Assembly (NCBI GenBank): GCA_006384855.1 | Contig: VCJN01003432.1 | Coordinates: 1-64,000 of the forward strand | DNA from: Tetraselmis striata | Lineage: Eukaryota > Chlorophyta > Chlorodendrophyceae > Chlorodendrales > Chlorodendraceae | DNA: 64,000 nucleotides | Direction: 5' to 3' | The notes under the pieces: generated by a model | The model's input: only the letters and a program-made list of their open reading frames with translations | Databases searched by the model: none | Told to the model about the DNA's origin: nothing | In this document: positions 50,803 to 61,199 of the stretch, piece after piece | Position numbering within the stretch: the stretch's first letter is position 1 | Layout of the letters: every line of letters begins with the position of its first letter | Program-made: the position numbers and the translations under genes

Positions 50803-53800
50803 ATGGCCAGGAAGCGCGGGCGCCCGCAGATTGCACTTCCTTCTGCGAAGGCTCCCACCTTGGACCCCGAAGGCGCCCCAGATGGACCCAAGCGCACTCC
50901 CATCAGCTTCGCGGATGCATACAACGGGCGCGAGGCGTACAAGGTCGAGAAGATCCTTGCGCAAGTAACGCGCAAGGGTGTGGAGCACTACATCGTGCGA
51001 TGGGAGGGACTATGCGACAAGGCGGATACCACGGAGTGCTTCTCACCCGGAGGACGACAAGAGCCTGGCAAAGATCGTCGAGTTCCTCGAGGCTAGGCGT
51101 GCCCTGGGCGTCGGGCGCCCCAGTTCCAAGCGCCCTAACACTGTGTCTGATCCGGGATCCTCAAGCATGCGCAGCCTCCCACAGGATGGCCTTACCAGTG
51201 ACGAGGCGACCAACGCCCAGGAGGTGCTACTCGTCGGCGATGAAAATCCGGAGAATCCCGAACCTCCTCCAAGTGAGATCCCCCGCGCTGAACCCCTTTA
51301 CGGCCCCGCCCCCTGCCCTTTCTGCCTTTGTAGCTAAAGTTGCTGATCCGCTCGCCATGTGCAGCGCCTGCTGCGGCGGCCAATCGTAGCGCGACAGTGC
51401 AGCCCCGCAAGTCCATCGTCTGGAACTACTTCAGCAAGAAGTTCCGCGGAGAGGACGGCTACCTCTACAGCACATGCAGTCTCTGCCGCACCACCATGGC
51501 GTTTTGCAACACCACGAACCTGATCAACCACCTCATCCGCAAGCATTCCGACGACCTAGTCGACGATGCGATGGGCGGCAAGGTGGGCCGCTGACACCCT
51601 CCCCCGCGGCGCACCCTTATGGAAAAATAGTATTCGACTTTCTTGCCTATCCCTCGCCGCCGTTGTCCGTATGCCGACAGATCGCACTTAAGGCCATCTT
51701 CAAGAAGGACGCCGGGGGTTTCAACAAGCCTGCCCCTGTCGCCGAGGCTGTCAAGCTCACCAAGCTTCCCGATGACGTGAAGCGCGACTACGACGCAGAT
51801 GCTGTGAAGTGGATCGTCAAGAGTTGCATGCCTCACAGCATCACGGAGCGCGACCAGTATCTGCGGGAGTTCCTAAAGGTACAAGCCCATTCTCGCTTCC
51901 TATGCCTTTCCGTTGCCCAACACCCTCCCATTTATTTACTAACGTTAATGCTATTTTTCCACACAACTGCTTACACATGGACGATACTCCGGGCCCATGG
52001 CATCCACGGTTAACAAGATGATCCTGGAGATGTCGGTGGAGAACATTGTCCAGCTAAAGGTTGGTAGCCTCCCTCCATGTCCCCCTTTCCTCCATCTACC
52101 CCTTGTGCCTCATCTGAAGCAAGGGCACACCGTTCATGCCCACTCGCTTTATCTGCCTTCACATCCTGCAGGAGGAGATTGAAGACCTACAGAAGGAGCG
52201 CTTGTCAGTCTCCCTAGCTGCGGACATCTGGGGAGAAAACGGCATCTCCATCTTGGCCATCATGGCCTACTGGATAACACCTGACTTCGAGCTTAAGGAA
52301 AAGCTGCTCCTTTCCAAGCCATTCAGTCAGGTAACCTCAGTTACATCTATTCCCTATTACCTTTGTTGCTGCTACTGTAAGATAGCCCCGCATAGTATGC
52401 TGACCAGTGACGACGACGCGTGCCGGCTCGGGATGTAGCCAGGATGCGCTAACTGTCCAGCTACCTTACTGTATCCCCGCAGAGTGCCGCCCAGGGCCGT
52501 AGGTAGGATGCGATAACTGTCCAGCTACCTGAATGTATCCCCGCAGAGTGCCACCCATGCCAGTAGGTAGGGTGCGCTATCTGTCCAGCTACCTTAACAT
52601 ATCCCCGCAGATGAGTGCCGCCCATGGCCATAGGTATGATGCGGTATCTGTCCAGCTATAAACCTGAATACATGGCCGAAGGTAGGGTGGACCTGTTATG
52701 ATATCAATAGCGGGGCTTAATTTAATACTATATTGTTGCAGGTGGAGCACAACGGCAAACAGATTGTTGCTGCCGCCAAGGTCGCACTTGCTGGAATGGG
52801 GATTGGCAAGTACTCCGAGGCCACCGACACACAAGTAGTTGTTGACACTGTCGGGGATGAGGCTTTTGGAATTTGCATCGATGAAGGCAGCAACATGGTC
52901 AAGGCTTTTGAGGACTTTGAAGGTGGTTCATGTGTGGATCATCGCCTGAACAACGGTTTGAAGGATGCGTTGAAGCCCCATGTAGTCGCTGACATTGTGA
53001 GAAAGGTGAGGTTGTTCCCTGATGTTGATGTTTTTTCATTGCCCATTTATGCCACACTGCGTTGTGCAGCTGACTAACGGGATGATACTCTGCTGCCCTC
53101 ATAGGTGAAGGGCATCTCTGCCCACTTTAACCGCTCTTCAAAGGGGTGGAGGAAGCTGGAGGAGGTTGCAGCGCAGCATCGTGTCAAGGTGACGAAGCCA
53201 CCGCGGTGCTCGGAGTGCCGTTGGGGAGGCATCATCCCGCTGTTCCAATGGGTGGGTGGCACACAAGACCTTTTGAGGAGGTACAACATGAATGCTCCCA
53301 GCGATTGTGCCAAGAATGACGATGGGACTACCTTCCAGGATCATCTCATGACAGATGCGGAGATGGTGTTGGCTCAACAGCTGGTAACCCCCCCATGTTG
53401 CCATGTTAACTTGTTGCCCATCCAAGTGTTTATTGCATGCATTTTTGATAGTGGATCCTCCCTTAATAGCAGTTGACCGTCAAATGATTACCATTGTAGG
53501 GAATTACCTATGGCCCGGTGGCGCAAATGCTGACCATGATGGAGGCCACCATCGTGCCTACCTTCAGCTGTGTGTTGCCTATGTTTGGATCCTTGCATGC
53601 TGCCATGGATGAGGATGCCACTGCTGTGGCCCTCATCGACGGCGAGGTGCTTCATCTAAAGGTAGGTGTGGTCTACCAGCTGGTTATTGAATGAGAAGCT
53701 ACATCACCATATGCTTTCATATAAATTGGCTTAGCTTTCTTAAGTAAACGACAAAATGCATTTGTCCTACAGACAACGAACATGGAGATGGAGGTCTGGG

Positions 53801-54735
53801 AGTCCCGAAACACCTTCAAGGATTCCATTCAGAGACGCATTCCAAGCAACAACCCCTCTTACACAGAGGACGCGTTGACAGCAACAGCCTTGGACCCAAG
53901 GTAATACACTCATTCGTGTATAACTATTCTCGTGCGTATATATTCCCTATTCCTTGCAAATTATGTTGCCCGGGGGCTAAGTTATTCAATGTATGTTTTG
54001 GACAGATGGAAGAACTTTGAGTTTCCAGGGGCGGGCCGCCTCATGCGTGCAGATGCGTACAATTACCTGCGAGGCGCCTACAAGGATGACTGGGCCCCGC
54101 CGGCGCCCTCTATTACTCCAGCTCCCGTAGCACCTGCCAGCAAGCGCACCGCATTCAATGCGGCCCCGGTCAAGAAGGCCAAGCTGTCAGGTATTGCTGG
54201 GATGCAGCTGTTGCTGCGCACAGTGGACCAGGACAACATGTCTTTGTTCGGACAGGCCGCATCGGCTCCAGCTGCCAACGGGGCTTCTGTGCCAGTGCCA
54301 TCAACAACTCAGCACTCCTGGACCCCAGCAGAGGTACTTGCCACGCAGATGAAGGAGGTGGAGGAGTACCTCAAGCTCCCCCAGGTGCGCGCGTTCTGAT
54401 GTGCATAATAGTTTTGAGCATATTGTGCCAAATATGAGCTTTGAGATTGTATGTATGCATGTTAAGTAACGATTCTCAAAAACTTTTCTTATTTGCAGGT
54501 CAATCCCATCAATGATGATGGCACAGACTTTGATTTGTTGGCCTGGTGGAAGGCCAGGCAGACCATCTTTCCCCACTTGAGCAAGATGGCTCGCCAATTC
54601 CATGCCTTCCCCGCAACCTCTGCAGGTGTGGAACGCCTCTTCTCTGCAGCAGGTAGAATGCACAACGACTTCAAGAAGTCTACCTATGAGACGACACTTG
54701 AGCACGCGCTCATTATGTACCAGAACCTTGACTAG
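50803..54735 (+). CDS. hAT transposase with AT-hook, chromodomain and BED finger (11 exons)
   Basis: Proposed exons: 50803-51272, 51365-51582, 51681-51878, about 52000-52059, 52172-52330, 52742-53005, 53105-53383, 53500-53661, 53773-53900, 54006-54384, 54499-54735. All junctions are GT-AG; the 5' limit of exon 4 is uncertain. The start ATG is at 50803. Domain order is an AT-hook (RKRGRPQ), a chromodomain (EAYKVEKILAQVTRKGVEHY, IVRWEGL, then EDDKSLAKIVEFLE), and a BED finger in exon 2 (SIVWNYFSKKF, CSLCRTTMAF, HLIRKH). The hAT core follows: SVSLAADIWGENGISILAIM, FGICIDEGSNMVKAF, CVDHRLNN and the C-terminal dimerisation block AGVERLFSAAGRMHND. The chromodomain changes frame near 51045, so the allele may be broken there, or a base may be misread. 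Known role of the family: cut-and-paste transposition with 8-bp duplications. Confidence 0.85.
52430..52690. repeat. 63-bp tandem repeat in hAT intron 5
   Basis: Four units, each with GATGCGNTAACTGTCCAGCT, a TATCCCCGCAG block and a GTAGGTAGG block. It lies between exons 5 and 6. Confidence 0.85.
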
Positions 54736-55334
54736 GGGTGGTATCATAGTGTTGTCGTTGCGTGTAGGTAGTGGTGTCGGTATTGCATACCATCACTTGT
54801 AAGCACCGTCTGTTACGATCAATGGTCTCTGCATTGGGTGCATGACAGCTCGCAGCCAGGCAGCCATCCACAGCTACAACCATGAAGTCAGCCACTTGCA
54901 CATGCATTGCACCAATATTCACTTTGTATATCCGCATAAGCATCTTCCGCTACACCTTTTGCCCAATGATCTCTAACAACCTGGAGAGGGTTATACTCAT
55001 CTGACCTGGAGAGGTGTCGATAATACTCAACCTGGAGAGGGTTGTACTCATTGATGATTCCCGCGGACGAAGGGGGAGGGCAAGGGCCGCAATCTTTTTC
55101 CCAAGTTGTATGGGATTGGTCCCATACATGCTTCTTAGTACTTAGCGCATTACACATGCTGCAGTAATGTGGTGTTCGTCATGTTCACCTGATGCATGGA
55201 TCAAAGTGTAATAATAATATGATGATGTTAATTGAGGCTCATTTTCATCGCATGAACTTGACACAATTTCCTTTCTTCCAGATTAACATCAAATTCGGGG
55301 AGCAGTAGAATCGATTAGTACTGCCTATATCACC

Positions 55335-55660
55335 TCTGGTGCACCAATATTTTCGCATAATTTACTTGTGCACCGATATTTAGACACGGAATTTTCTGGT
55401 GCACCGATATTTAGACACGGAATTTACTGGTGCACCAATATTTAGACACGGAATTTACTGGTGCACCGATATTTATGTGGTGGATTTTACTGGTGCACCG
55501 ATATTTCGGTGGTATATTTTACTGGTGCACCGATATTAAAGGGGTTGGATTTACCGGTGCACCAATGTTTAGCGACCCAATTAAATCGATTACAGATCGG
55601 ATCGACTGGATCATGCACCAATTCTTGATCTTTTTTTTTCCGTCATGCACCAATTCTTGA
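55335..55660. repeat. Right subterminal repeat array of the hAT element
   Basis: About ten copies of GGTGCACCGATATTTA-type repeats in the same orientation as the left array. Five of them are phased at 31 bp (about 55367, 55398, 55429, 55460, 55491). Confidence 0.85.
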
Positions 55661-55693
55661 TATTTATCTCCTGAGGCTTGATGCGGAGCCCTA

Positions 55694-55701
55694 CTCGTCA
55701 T
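55694..55701. repeat. hAT target-site duplication, right
   Basis: CTCGTCAT, identical to 49916-49923. Confidence 0.9.
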
Positions 55702-56093
55702 GGCAAACCCGGACTGCGGCTCGGGTCCTGCCAATGTCGACAGCGTGGCGGGGGAGGGGGGGGGGGGCTGCTCTTCATCATCTTTCTCAATTGCTGCGCG
55801 CCACTCACTGTCGTCAGGAGGGGGCGAGATGTGACAATTGTCGACGCCTTGGAGTTGGTCGTCGGACGAGATTCGGCGACTTCAAGGGCGCATCTCTCGG
55901 AGCACCTCGGCAAGCAACGTGGGTTCGTGTCTGGTCCGTGACAAGGGATCCATGCAGCTTGAAATTCGCTGCCATAGCTCCATGGACAATACCTCATTAG
56001 TCATTATCAACGATCACAACAAATCATTCTCAACCGCGGATAAGATTTGAATCGACTCCTGTCCGTCGATTTCACAAACCGCACTTCCTTTGC

Positions 56094-56225
56094 TAGCGCT
56101 GCCGGGGCAGCGGGGCGCCAACGCGCCGCGGCCGGGGGAGCGGGGCGCCAACGCGCCGCGGCCGGCGCAGCGGGGCGCCAACGCGCGGCGCGGCGCCAAC
56201 GCGCGGCGGCCGGCGCAGCGCGGCC
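56094..56225. repeat. GC-rich minisatellite related to the 21.6-22.2 kb array
   Basis: Four to five units of GCCGGGGCAGCGGGGCGCCA plus ACGCGCCGCG. The flank 56040-56093 matches, inverted, the family B sequence at 14950-15040, so this is probably a piece of a family B element. Confidence 0.8.
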
Positions 56226-56243
56226 GGCGCATGTTGGTGATTC

Positions 56244-56575
56244 ATGCAGTCCCGCATACGAAATGGTTTGCAGCCATCTAGGCAATCAAAGCACGCCTTA
56301 AGGCAGCATCTGCGGTGCAGCGCTGCAGCAATCTGCGGCGTGTCGTCAGCACATATCATGCATTAGCCCTACTGCCTTGCAATGTGTATAGTATCGTCAA
56401 ACATGTGCGTGTTCACATCCCTTTCATGCCATGCAGTCCCGCATACGAAATGGTTTGCAACCATCTAGGCAATTAAAACATGCCTTAAGGCAGCATCTGC
56501 GGCGTGCCACGAGCAAATATCAGGCATTAGTGGTACTGCCTTGCAATCTGTATAGTATTGTAAAGCATTTGGGCA
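56244..56575. repeat. Tandem duplication, period about 190 bp
   Basis: The stretch beginning GCAGTCCCGCATACGAAATG occurs at 56244 and 56433. The copies stay similar through CTGCCTTGCAAT and TATAGTAT. Confidence 0.85.
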
Positions 56576-56648
56576 ATTAAATCCCATTTTTGTCATAAAA
56601 ATCCTCATACTGGAAGGTTGCCGAGCCGGCTCTATACCCCCCACCGTC

Positions 56649-57474
56649 TTGGTCGACGACCGCTACTACCAGGTCGTAGCGGCGCCGCGTCAGGCTGGCG
56701 GGTCCTCTAAGCCCGCATCTCAACCACCGCCACCGGGGTCCGGCGGAGATGGCTCCCAAACCGGCGCTGCAACATGTCTCTTGAAAGAGCTTCGAGCAGC
56801 TCCGCCCCTCCCCCGAGCAGGCTTGGTCCCGCGGAGACTGCCAAGCCGCCGAGTGAGCCTCAACCTTCGAGTGCGACGAAGCGCCCGCACGGTGCGCTGA
56901 GCACGGGAGGCAAGAGCAGCTTGTCGCCCATTAAGCTGCGCAAGAAGCATTCCAAGAAGCGCGGGCCAAGTCCTCCTTCAAGACGGCGATAGAGTTGGAG
57001 GACGGCGACCCTTCCAGGCGCCTAAGCCGAAACGCGAAGCCGCGTCAAGCCGCCAGGCGCCTTCGGGAGCCGCTGGTGGGAGTCGCAGGGCCTCATCTTC
57101 CCGTGGCGGTGCCGCATCTCCGCCTCCCCGACCCGCATTTCGACCTATGGAGGCAAGAGCAGCAGTTTGTCGCCCATTGAGCTGCGCAAGAAGCATTCCA
57201 AGAAGCGTGGGCCGACTCCTCCTTTAAGATGGCGAAAGAGTTGGAGGACGACGATCCCTTCCAGGCGCCTAAGCCGAAACGCGAAGCCACGTCAAGCCAT
57301 CAGGCGCCTTCGGGTGCCGATGGTGGCAGTCGCAGGGCCACATCTTCACGTGGCGGTGCCGCATCTCCGCCTCCCCGACCCCCATCTCCGCCTAAGGAGC
57401 CCTCATCTCGGGACGCGAAGCTCGCACCGCCGCCTGCGCCGACATCTCGCCCCAACGCCGCGTCGCTGTAAGCA
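56649..57474 (+). pseudogene. Low-complexity Ser/Pro/Lys-rich ORF with a tandem 237-bp duplication
   Basis: Frames 56774-56992 (MSLERASSSSAPPPSRLGPA, SLSPIKLRKKHSKKRGPSPP) and 57167-57471 share repeated segments. Each half has LSPIKLRKKHSKKRG or LSPIELRKKHSKKRG, then ELEDGDP/ELEDDDPFQAPKPKRE, then Ser/Arg/Pro-rich sequence. The DNA units are about 56911-57147 and 57148-57385. The first half has lost its frame (TAG at 56990). Composition suggests a disordered basic protein. Family unknown. Confidence 0.35.
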
Positions 57475-57576
57475 GGGTTCAGAGGTAGCATCTCGTTGCG
57501 ACGAACACAATCTCTGAGGTCGGCGATAGACTCGTAGGCCCGGGGCGTCTTCTCTGCGCGAGTGAGGCTCGATTTC

Positions 57577-57608
57577 CAGGCTTGAAACGCTTGAAACGCT
57601 TGAAACGC
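57577..57608. repeat. CTTGAAACG triplication
   Basis: Three tandem copies of a 9-10 bp unit (CTTGAAACG) within an otherwise noncoding stretch. Confidence 0.7.
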
Positions 57609-57792
57609 AATCGACACGCCCTCGCGTCCGCAATCTTCCAAGGTGAGGCGGATAGTACTTTACGCGACTGAGGGCGCAAAGAGGACACGCCGATGTGCCA
57701 TTTTTAGCACTCTCGTATAGTGTTGCATTGCACCTGAAATGTGACCGAAAAATGGGTACATGTCCCAGCCTTAGCGATCACGTGGGGGGCAC

Positions 57793-57864
57793 ATTTTTGA
57801 GTCCAGGAATTGGACCGTTTTGACTCAAAATGTGCCCGGGGGGGGGGGGGGGGGGGGGGGGGGG
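57793..57864. repeat. GAGTC palindromic motif (copy 3) next to a G tract
   Basis: TTTTTGAGTCCAGGAATTGG and then TTTTGACTCAAAATGTGCCC lead directly into a 27-base G tract (57838-57864). Related to 18207-18242 and 48816-48852. Confidence 0.6.
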
Positions 57865-58018
57865 TACTGGCCTTTTTGTAATGCACACCATTAGTCAGCG
57901 GCAAGCTTTTTCGCGGCTTGTAGATTTAATCTGTTTTACAAATTAATACGTCTCTTAAATAATAAATCACTGAAAAATCTAACGCTAAAAGCAGTATTGC
58001 CCGGAAAACACAGTATTA

Positions 58019-58112
58019 CAAGATCAACACTACAAGCCGGCTAAAAGCGGCCCGCCTCCCGCACCAGGCTCAACCCAAGAGGTAGGCCCCGGCGCGAAGC
58101 GCCGCTTAGAAT
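58019..58112. repeat. Dispersed 100-bp repeat (copy 2)
   Basis: Same block as 10040-10155. Its end coincides with the point at which the 3' LTR of the chromovirus is cut off (58113). Confidence 0.75.
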
Positions 58113-58231
58113 TTATACCCGCAACTAATATATACAGCGACTCCGCGGATGCATAGTCGTACTACCTCAGCGGGGAATTATACCTGCTAGTATAGTAGAA
58201 CATTTTGGCTAAAGGGAAATGGAGTATAACA
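58113..58231 (-). repeat. 3' LTR, truncated
   Basis: It matches 62648-62771. On the minus strand it starts TGTTATACTCC. The remaining 290 bp or so are replaced by unrelated repeat sequence below 58113. Confidence 0.85.
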
Positions 58232-58244
58232 CTCTCTCCCCCTT
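58232..58244 (-). promoter_or_regulatory. Polypurine tract
   Basis: AAGGGGGAGAGAG on the minus strand, touching the 3' LTR start, the normal primer site for plus-strand DNA synthesis in LTR elements. Confidence 0.85.
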
Positions 58245-58317
58245 CAGCACAAGCGTCCTCGCTATGCAGGTGTCACAAACTACAAGAAACTACGGTCTTG
58301 GTCTTTATCTTGGAAGT

Positions 58318-58755
58318 TCAGGCGGAAGGTACTCGGCTTGGGTAGCGATTACGGAACCGAATGAAGTCTTGGCTCACAGTAAACTGTCGGTATGGTTTGG
58401 ACAGTAAGAACGACCGGAAAATGTCCAAGTGTTTGACTCCGCGTAGGGGCTCCCATGTGTCTTCGCTTGGTACGTTGTACGGGAACGCCCATCGCACTCG
58501 AAACAGTAGTCTAGTGCCATTGTTGTTGAAGGCAACATCGAGTATGTCTTGAACATGGAATCGGTTTGCGTCATGGACAATCGGTACTCGTTCAGACTTC
58601 GTCGGTTGGTCAAGGTCGTCATACCACTTTTCCAGCATACTCGCGTGCACCACGTCGTGGACTCGTACGCCCGCAGGTAGTTGCAATCGGAAAGCAACTG
58701 GTGAGATCTGCTATGTAATGACGAAGGGGCCCACGTAGCGGTCGCGTATCGTAGC
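58318..58755 (-). pseudogene. Integrase GPY/F segment and chromodomain
   Basis: In this frame RDRYVGPFVIT, a TAG at 58711-58713, QISPVAFRLQLPAGVRVHDV and VHASMLEKWYDDLD give the GPY/F module. The chromodomain follows: FHVQDILDVAFNNNGTRLLF, RVRWAFPYNVPSEDTWEPL and VKHLDIFRSFL. Aromatic residues of the methyl-lysine pocket are partly changed (the expected first Tyr or Phe is present in FHVQDIL). The frame differs from that of the integrase core, so a frameshift lies near 58760. Confidence 0.75.
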
Positions 58756-58759
58756 TTAG

Positions 58760-59843
58760 CAGAGGGTTGCTGAATAAACTTCAGATGAGACGCTTTCAGC
58801 TTAACTCTGTCGCCGGTCAGGAATGGTACGGGTAGTCGTTTACGATTAGATGCAGTCTGCATACGAGTTTGAGCCTCCAGTACGCAATCATGCGCGAAGC
58901 GATGAAGCTCATGTACATACTTGACGTGTTCCGGAAGAGCTCGAGTTGGCTCGGTTGCGAGTTGAGTAGTAGCAGGTGTAGCCGGCTCGAATCCCAAAGT
59001 CGCCTTGAAAGGGGACATAGTAGTCGAAGTCGATTGAGCAGCGTTGATCGCAAACTCCACGTTGGTGAGGTGGTTGACCCAATCATCGTGCAAAGGGTGA
59101 ATGTAGCAGCGGAGCACTTGCTCCCAAGTTTGGTTAGTCCATTCCGTATAGCCATCGGTTGCTGGATGAAAAGCTGTAGAGATGTTCAGCTTAGTACCCA
59201 TGGTCTTGAACATGTTTTGCCAGAACTCCGACATAAATCTTGGGTCTCGGCCAGAGGGGAGTTTAGCCGGTAGGCCGAAATGACGAAAAACTGAGCGATG
59301 CATAATTTCCGCCAGGCCTTCAGCAGTAATTGTCTTCGTAGTTGGTTCAACAATTACTCGCTTTGACAGTAGACATACGAAAATCACTACTGAGTCATAC
59401 CCCTGGCACTCCGGAAGATTTGTGATTAGATCCAGGGGTATTACCTGAAATGGTCGCGACGGTACGTCATGGGGCTGAAGTAAGCCGCCGTATGGCTTAT
59501 GCCGGGCCGCCTTGTTACGTTGACAGGTAGGGCAGCGTCGCACGTAGTTAGTGACGGTCTGTTTCATACGGGGCCACCAGTACGGTTTCACAGTACGCGC
59601 CAGTAGTCGTCGTCCTGGGTGTCCAACAGTAGGCGCGTCATGTAGTTCGTACAGTGCTCGTTGTCGCAGGTCCGCCACATGTGGTACGTAAAGTCGCGAG
59701 CCGTAGGTGTACAGTAGACAATTACTGTCACGTACTAGCCATGATAGTAAAGCTTTCCGCGATTCCATGTATTCGTCGGAGTCATATGCGGTCTTGATTT
59801 CGTCGGAAAACTTGTTGTCAGCATGTAGTAGTCGCGACTCCAT
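58760..59843 (-). pseudogene. Integrase core of the chromovirus
   Basis: The H-H-C-C zinc domain (LHDAPTVGHPGRRLL... CPTCQRNK, about 59640-59510) is followed by the catalytic core. The three acidic residues are in VIPLDLITNLP, in SGRDPRFMSEF and in the Glu of DGYTEWTNQTWEQ. The order and the spacing between the last two acidic residues are normal. The frame runs intact from 59843 to about 58760, which makes this the best-preserved part of pol. It is out of frame with the RNase H part upstream and the GPY/F module downstream. Confidence 0.85.
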
Positions 59844-59849
59844 AGCAAA

Positions 59850-61190
59850 TAAATTGAATCTATTTCGCAGTCAACCTCGTCTTCTGACCAGTTGTTTAGC
59901 AGCACTAGCTTATGTAGCGCATCCTTCAAGTCGGGTCGCCGAGAGAGGGCATCCGCATGATTCGCAGCTCCTTGCTTGTAGACGATGTCCATATGTCGTT
60001 GGTAAGGCGCAAACACTTGCAACCATCGTACTTGCCGCGTCGACAAATCGCGTTGGCGAAAGAAGTGTCGTAGCGTGTCATGGTCGGTGATGACCGTAAA
60101 GCCCGCCGCTCCATCAAGGTAGCATCGGAACTTGATGAGTGCAGCACGAACCGCTAACCACTCTTGCTCATGTACCGGGTAGTGAACTTCGTGTTTGTTC
60201 ATCTTGCGTGCATGGTCCGCAACATGTCGAAGTCCTGAGCCTTGATCTTGCAGCAGCACAGCTCCCACTGCAAATCCATAAGCATCTGTGTTCAATGTGT
60301 AACGGGCGTCCGCAGATGTGTCATGTATACTCAGTACATGTGCTCGTGCCATTGCGTCCTTTAATGCACGAAACGTTGCATCAGCACGAGGCGTCCACGC
60401 AAACTCCGGTTGATTCTTCGTCAGGTCATGTAGTGGCGCCGCAATGGCCGCAAAGTTATGGATGAACTTGCGGCAATAGCCAGCAACGCCGAGAAAACAT
60501 CGTACGTCCTTTACTGTCTTCGGCACGGGCCACTGTTGATCTGCTTCCGCCTTCCGGCAGTCCATCTTGATCTGTCATGCTTCGACGATATGGCCCAAAA
60601 ACTCCACGCTAGTACGGCCGAACGAACACTTCGACAGCTTGATATGCAAGTGGTGTTGTTGCACCTTCCGTAGCACCACTATGATGTGCTCGAGCTGCTC
60701 TTCAGCTGTCTTGCTGTAGATCAGCACGTCGTCCAGGTATACCACGCAGAATTTTCCGAGATATGGTCTTGAAACACGGTTCATCATGGTCGGTAATCCA
60801 GCTGGGGCGTTTGTCAAGCCGAAAGGTAACACACAATGCTCGTAGAGTCCATAGTTTGTCCGGAACGCTGTGTTGTGGATGTCTTCCGGTTTAATTCGCA
60901 CTTGATGGTAGCCTTTGCACATGTCCAGAGTACTGAAAGTAGTCGCTCCATGCAATGAGTCAAATAATTCGTCGATACGAGGAAGCGGGGTCCGGTCTTT
61001 CTTCGTAAGGTCATTCAATTTACGGTAGTCCACACACATACGCAGAGTGCCGTCTTTCTTACGCACAAATAAAATTGGGGCGCCGTAGTTTGACTTGGAT
61101 GGAAGAATTCACCCTTTTGCCAACAGTTCCTCCATTTGTGACCGTACCTCTTGCAATTCCGCTGGTGACATACGCTACGTTCGTTCATTG
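59850..61190 (-). pseudogene. Reverse transcriptase and RNase H of the chromovirus
   Basis: One frame carries MSPAELQEVRSQMEELLAKG, a TGA (61109-61111), the RT core (MRKKDGTLRMCVDYRKLND, LPFGLTNAPAGLPTMMN) and the active site YLDDVLIYS (about 60717-60743). Another TGA (60575-60577) is followed by the RNase H part: WPVPKTVKDVRCFLGVAGYC, LNTDAYGFAVGAVL, FTVITDHDTLRHFF and DIVYKQGAANHADALSRRP. All catalytic Asp of RT are present. A TAG also lies just upstream at 61175-61177. The stops make it non-functional. Confidence 0.9.
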
Positions 61191-61199
61191 GGGGGTTCA

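Larger units (their letters stand above)
49924..55693 (+). mobile_element. hAT transposon with intact ends, 5.8 kb
   Basis: Terminal inverted repeats of about 17 bp, TAAGGCTCCGCATCAAG on the left and TAGGGCTCCGCATCAAG as read from the right end, are flanked by an exact 8-bp duplication CTCGTCAT. Eight-bp duplications and an A/G at position 3 of the TIR are hAT hallmarks. Both ends carry arrays of a TGGTGCACCGATATT-type repeat. The single gene (50803-54735) encodes a hAT transposase. The element looks recent. Confidence 0.95.
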
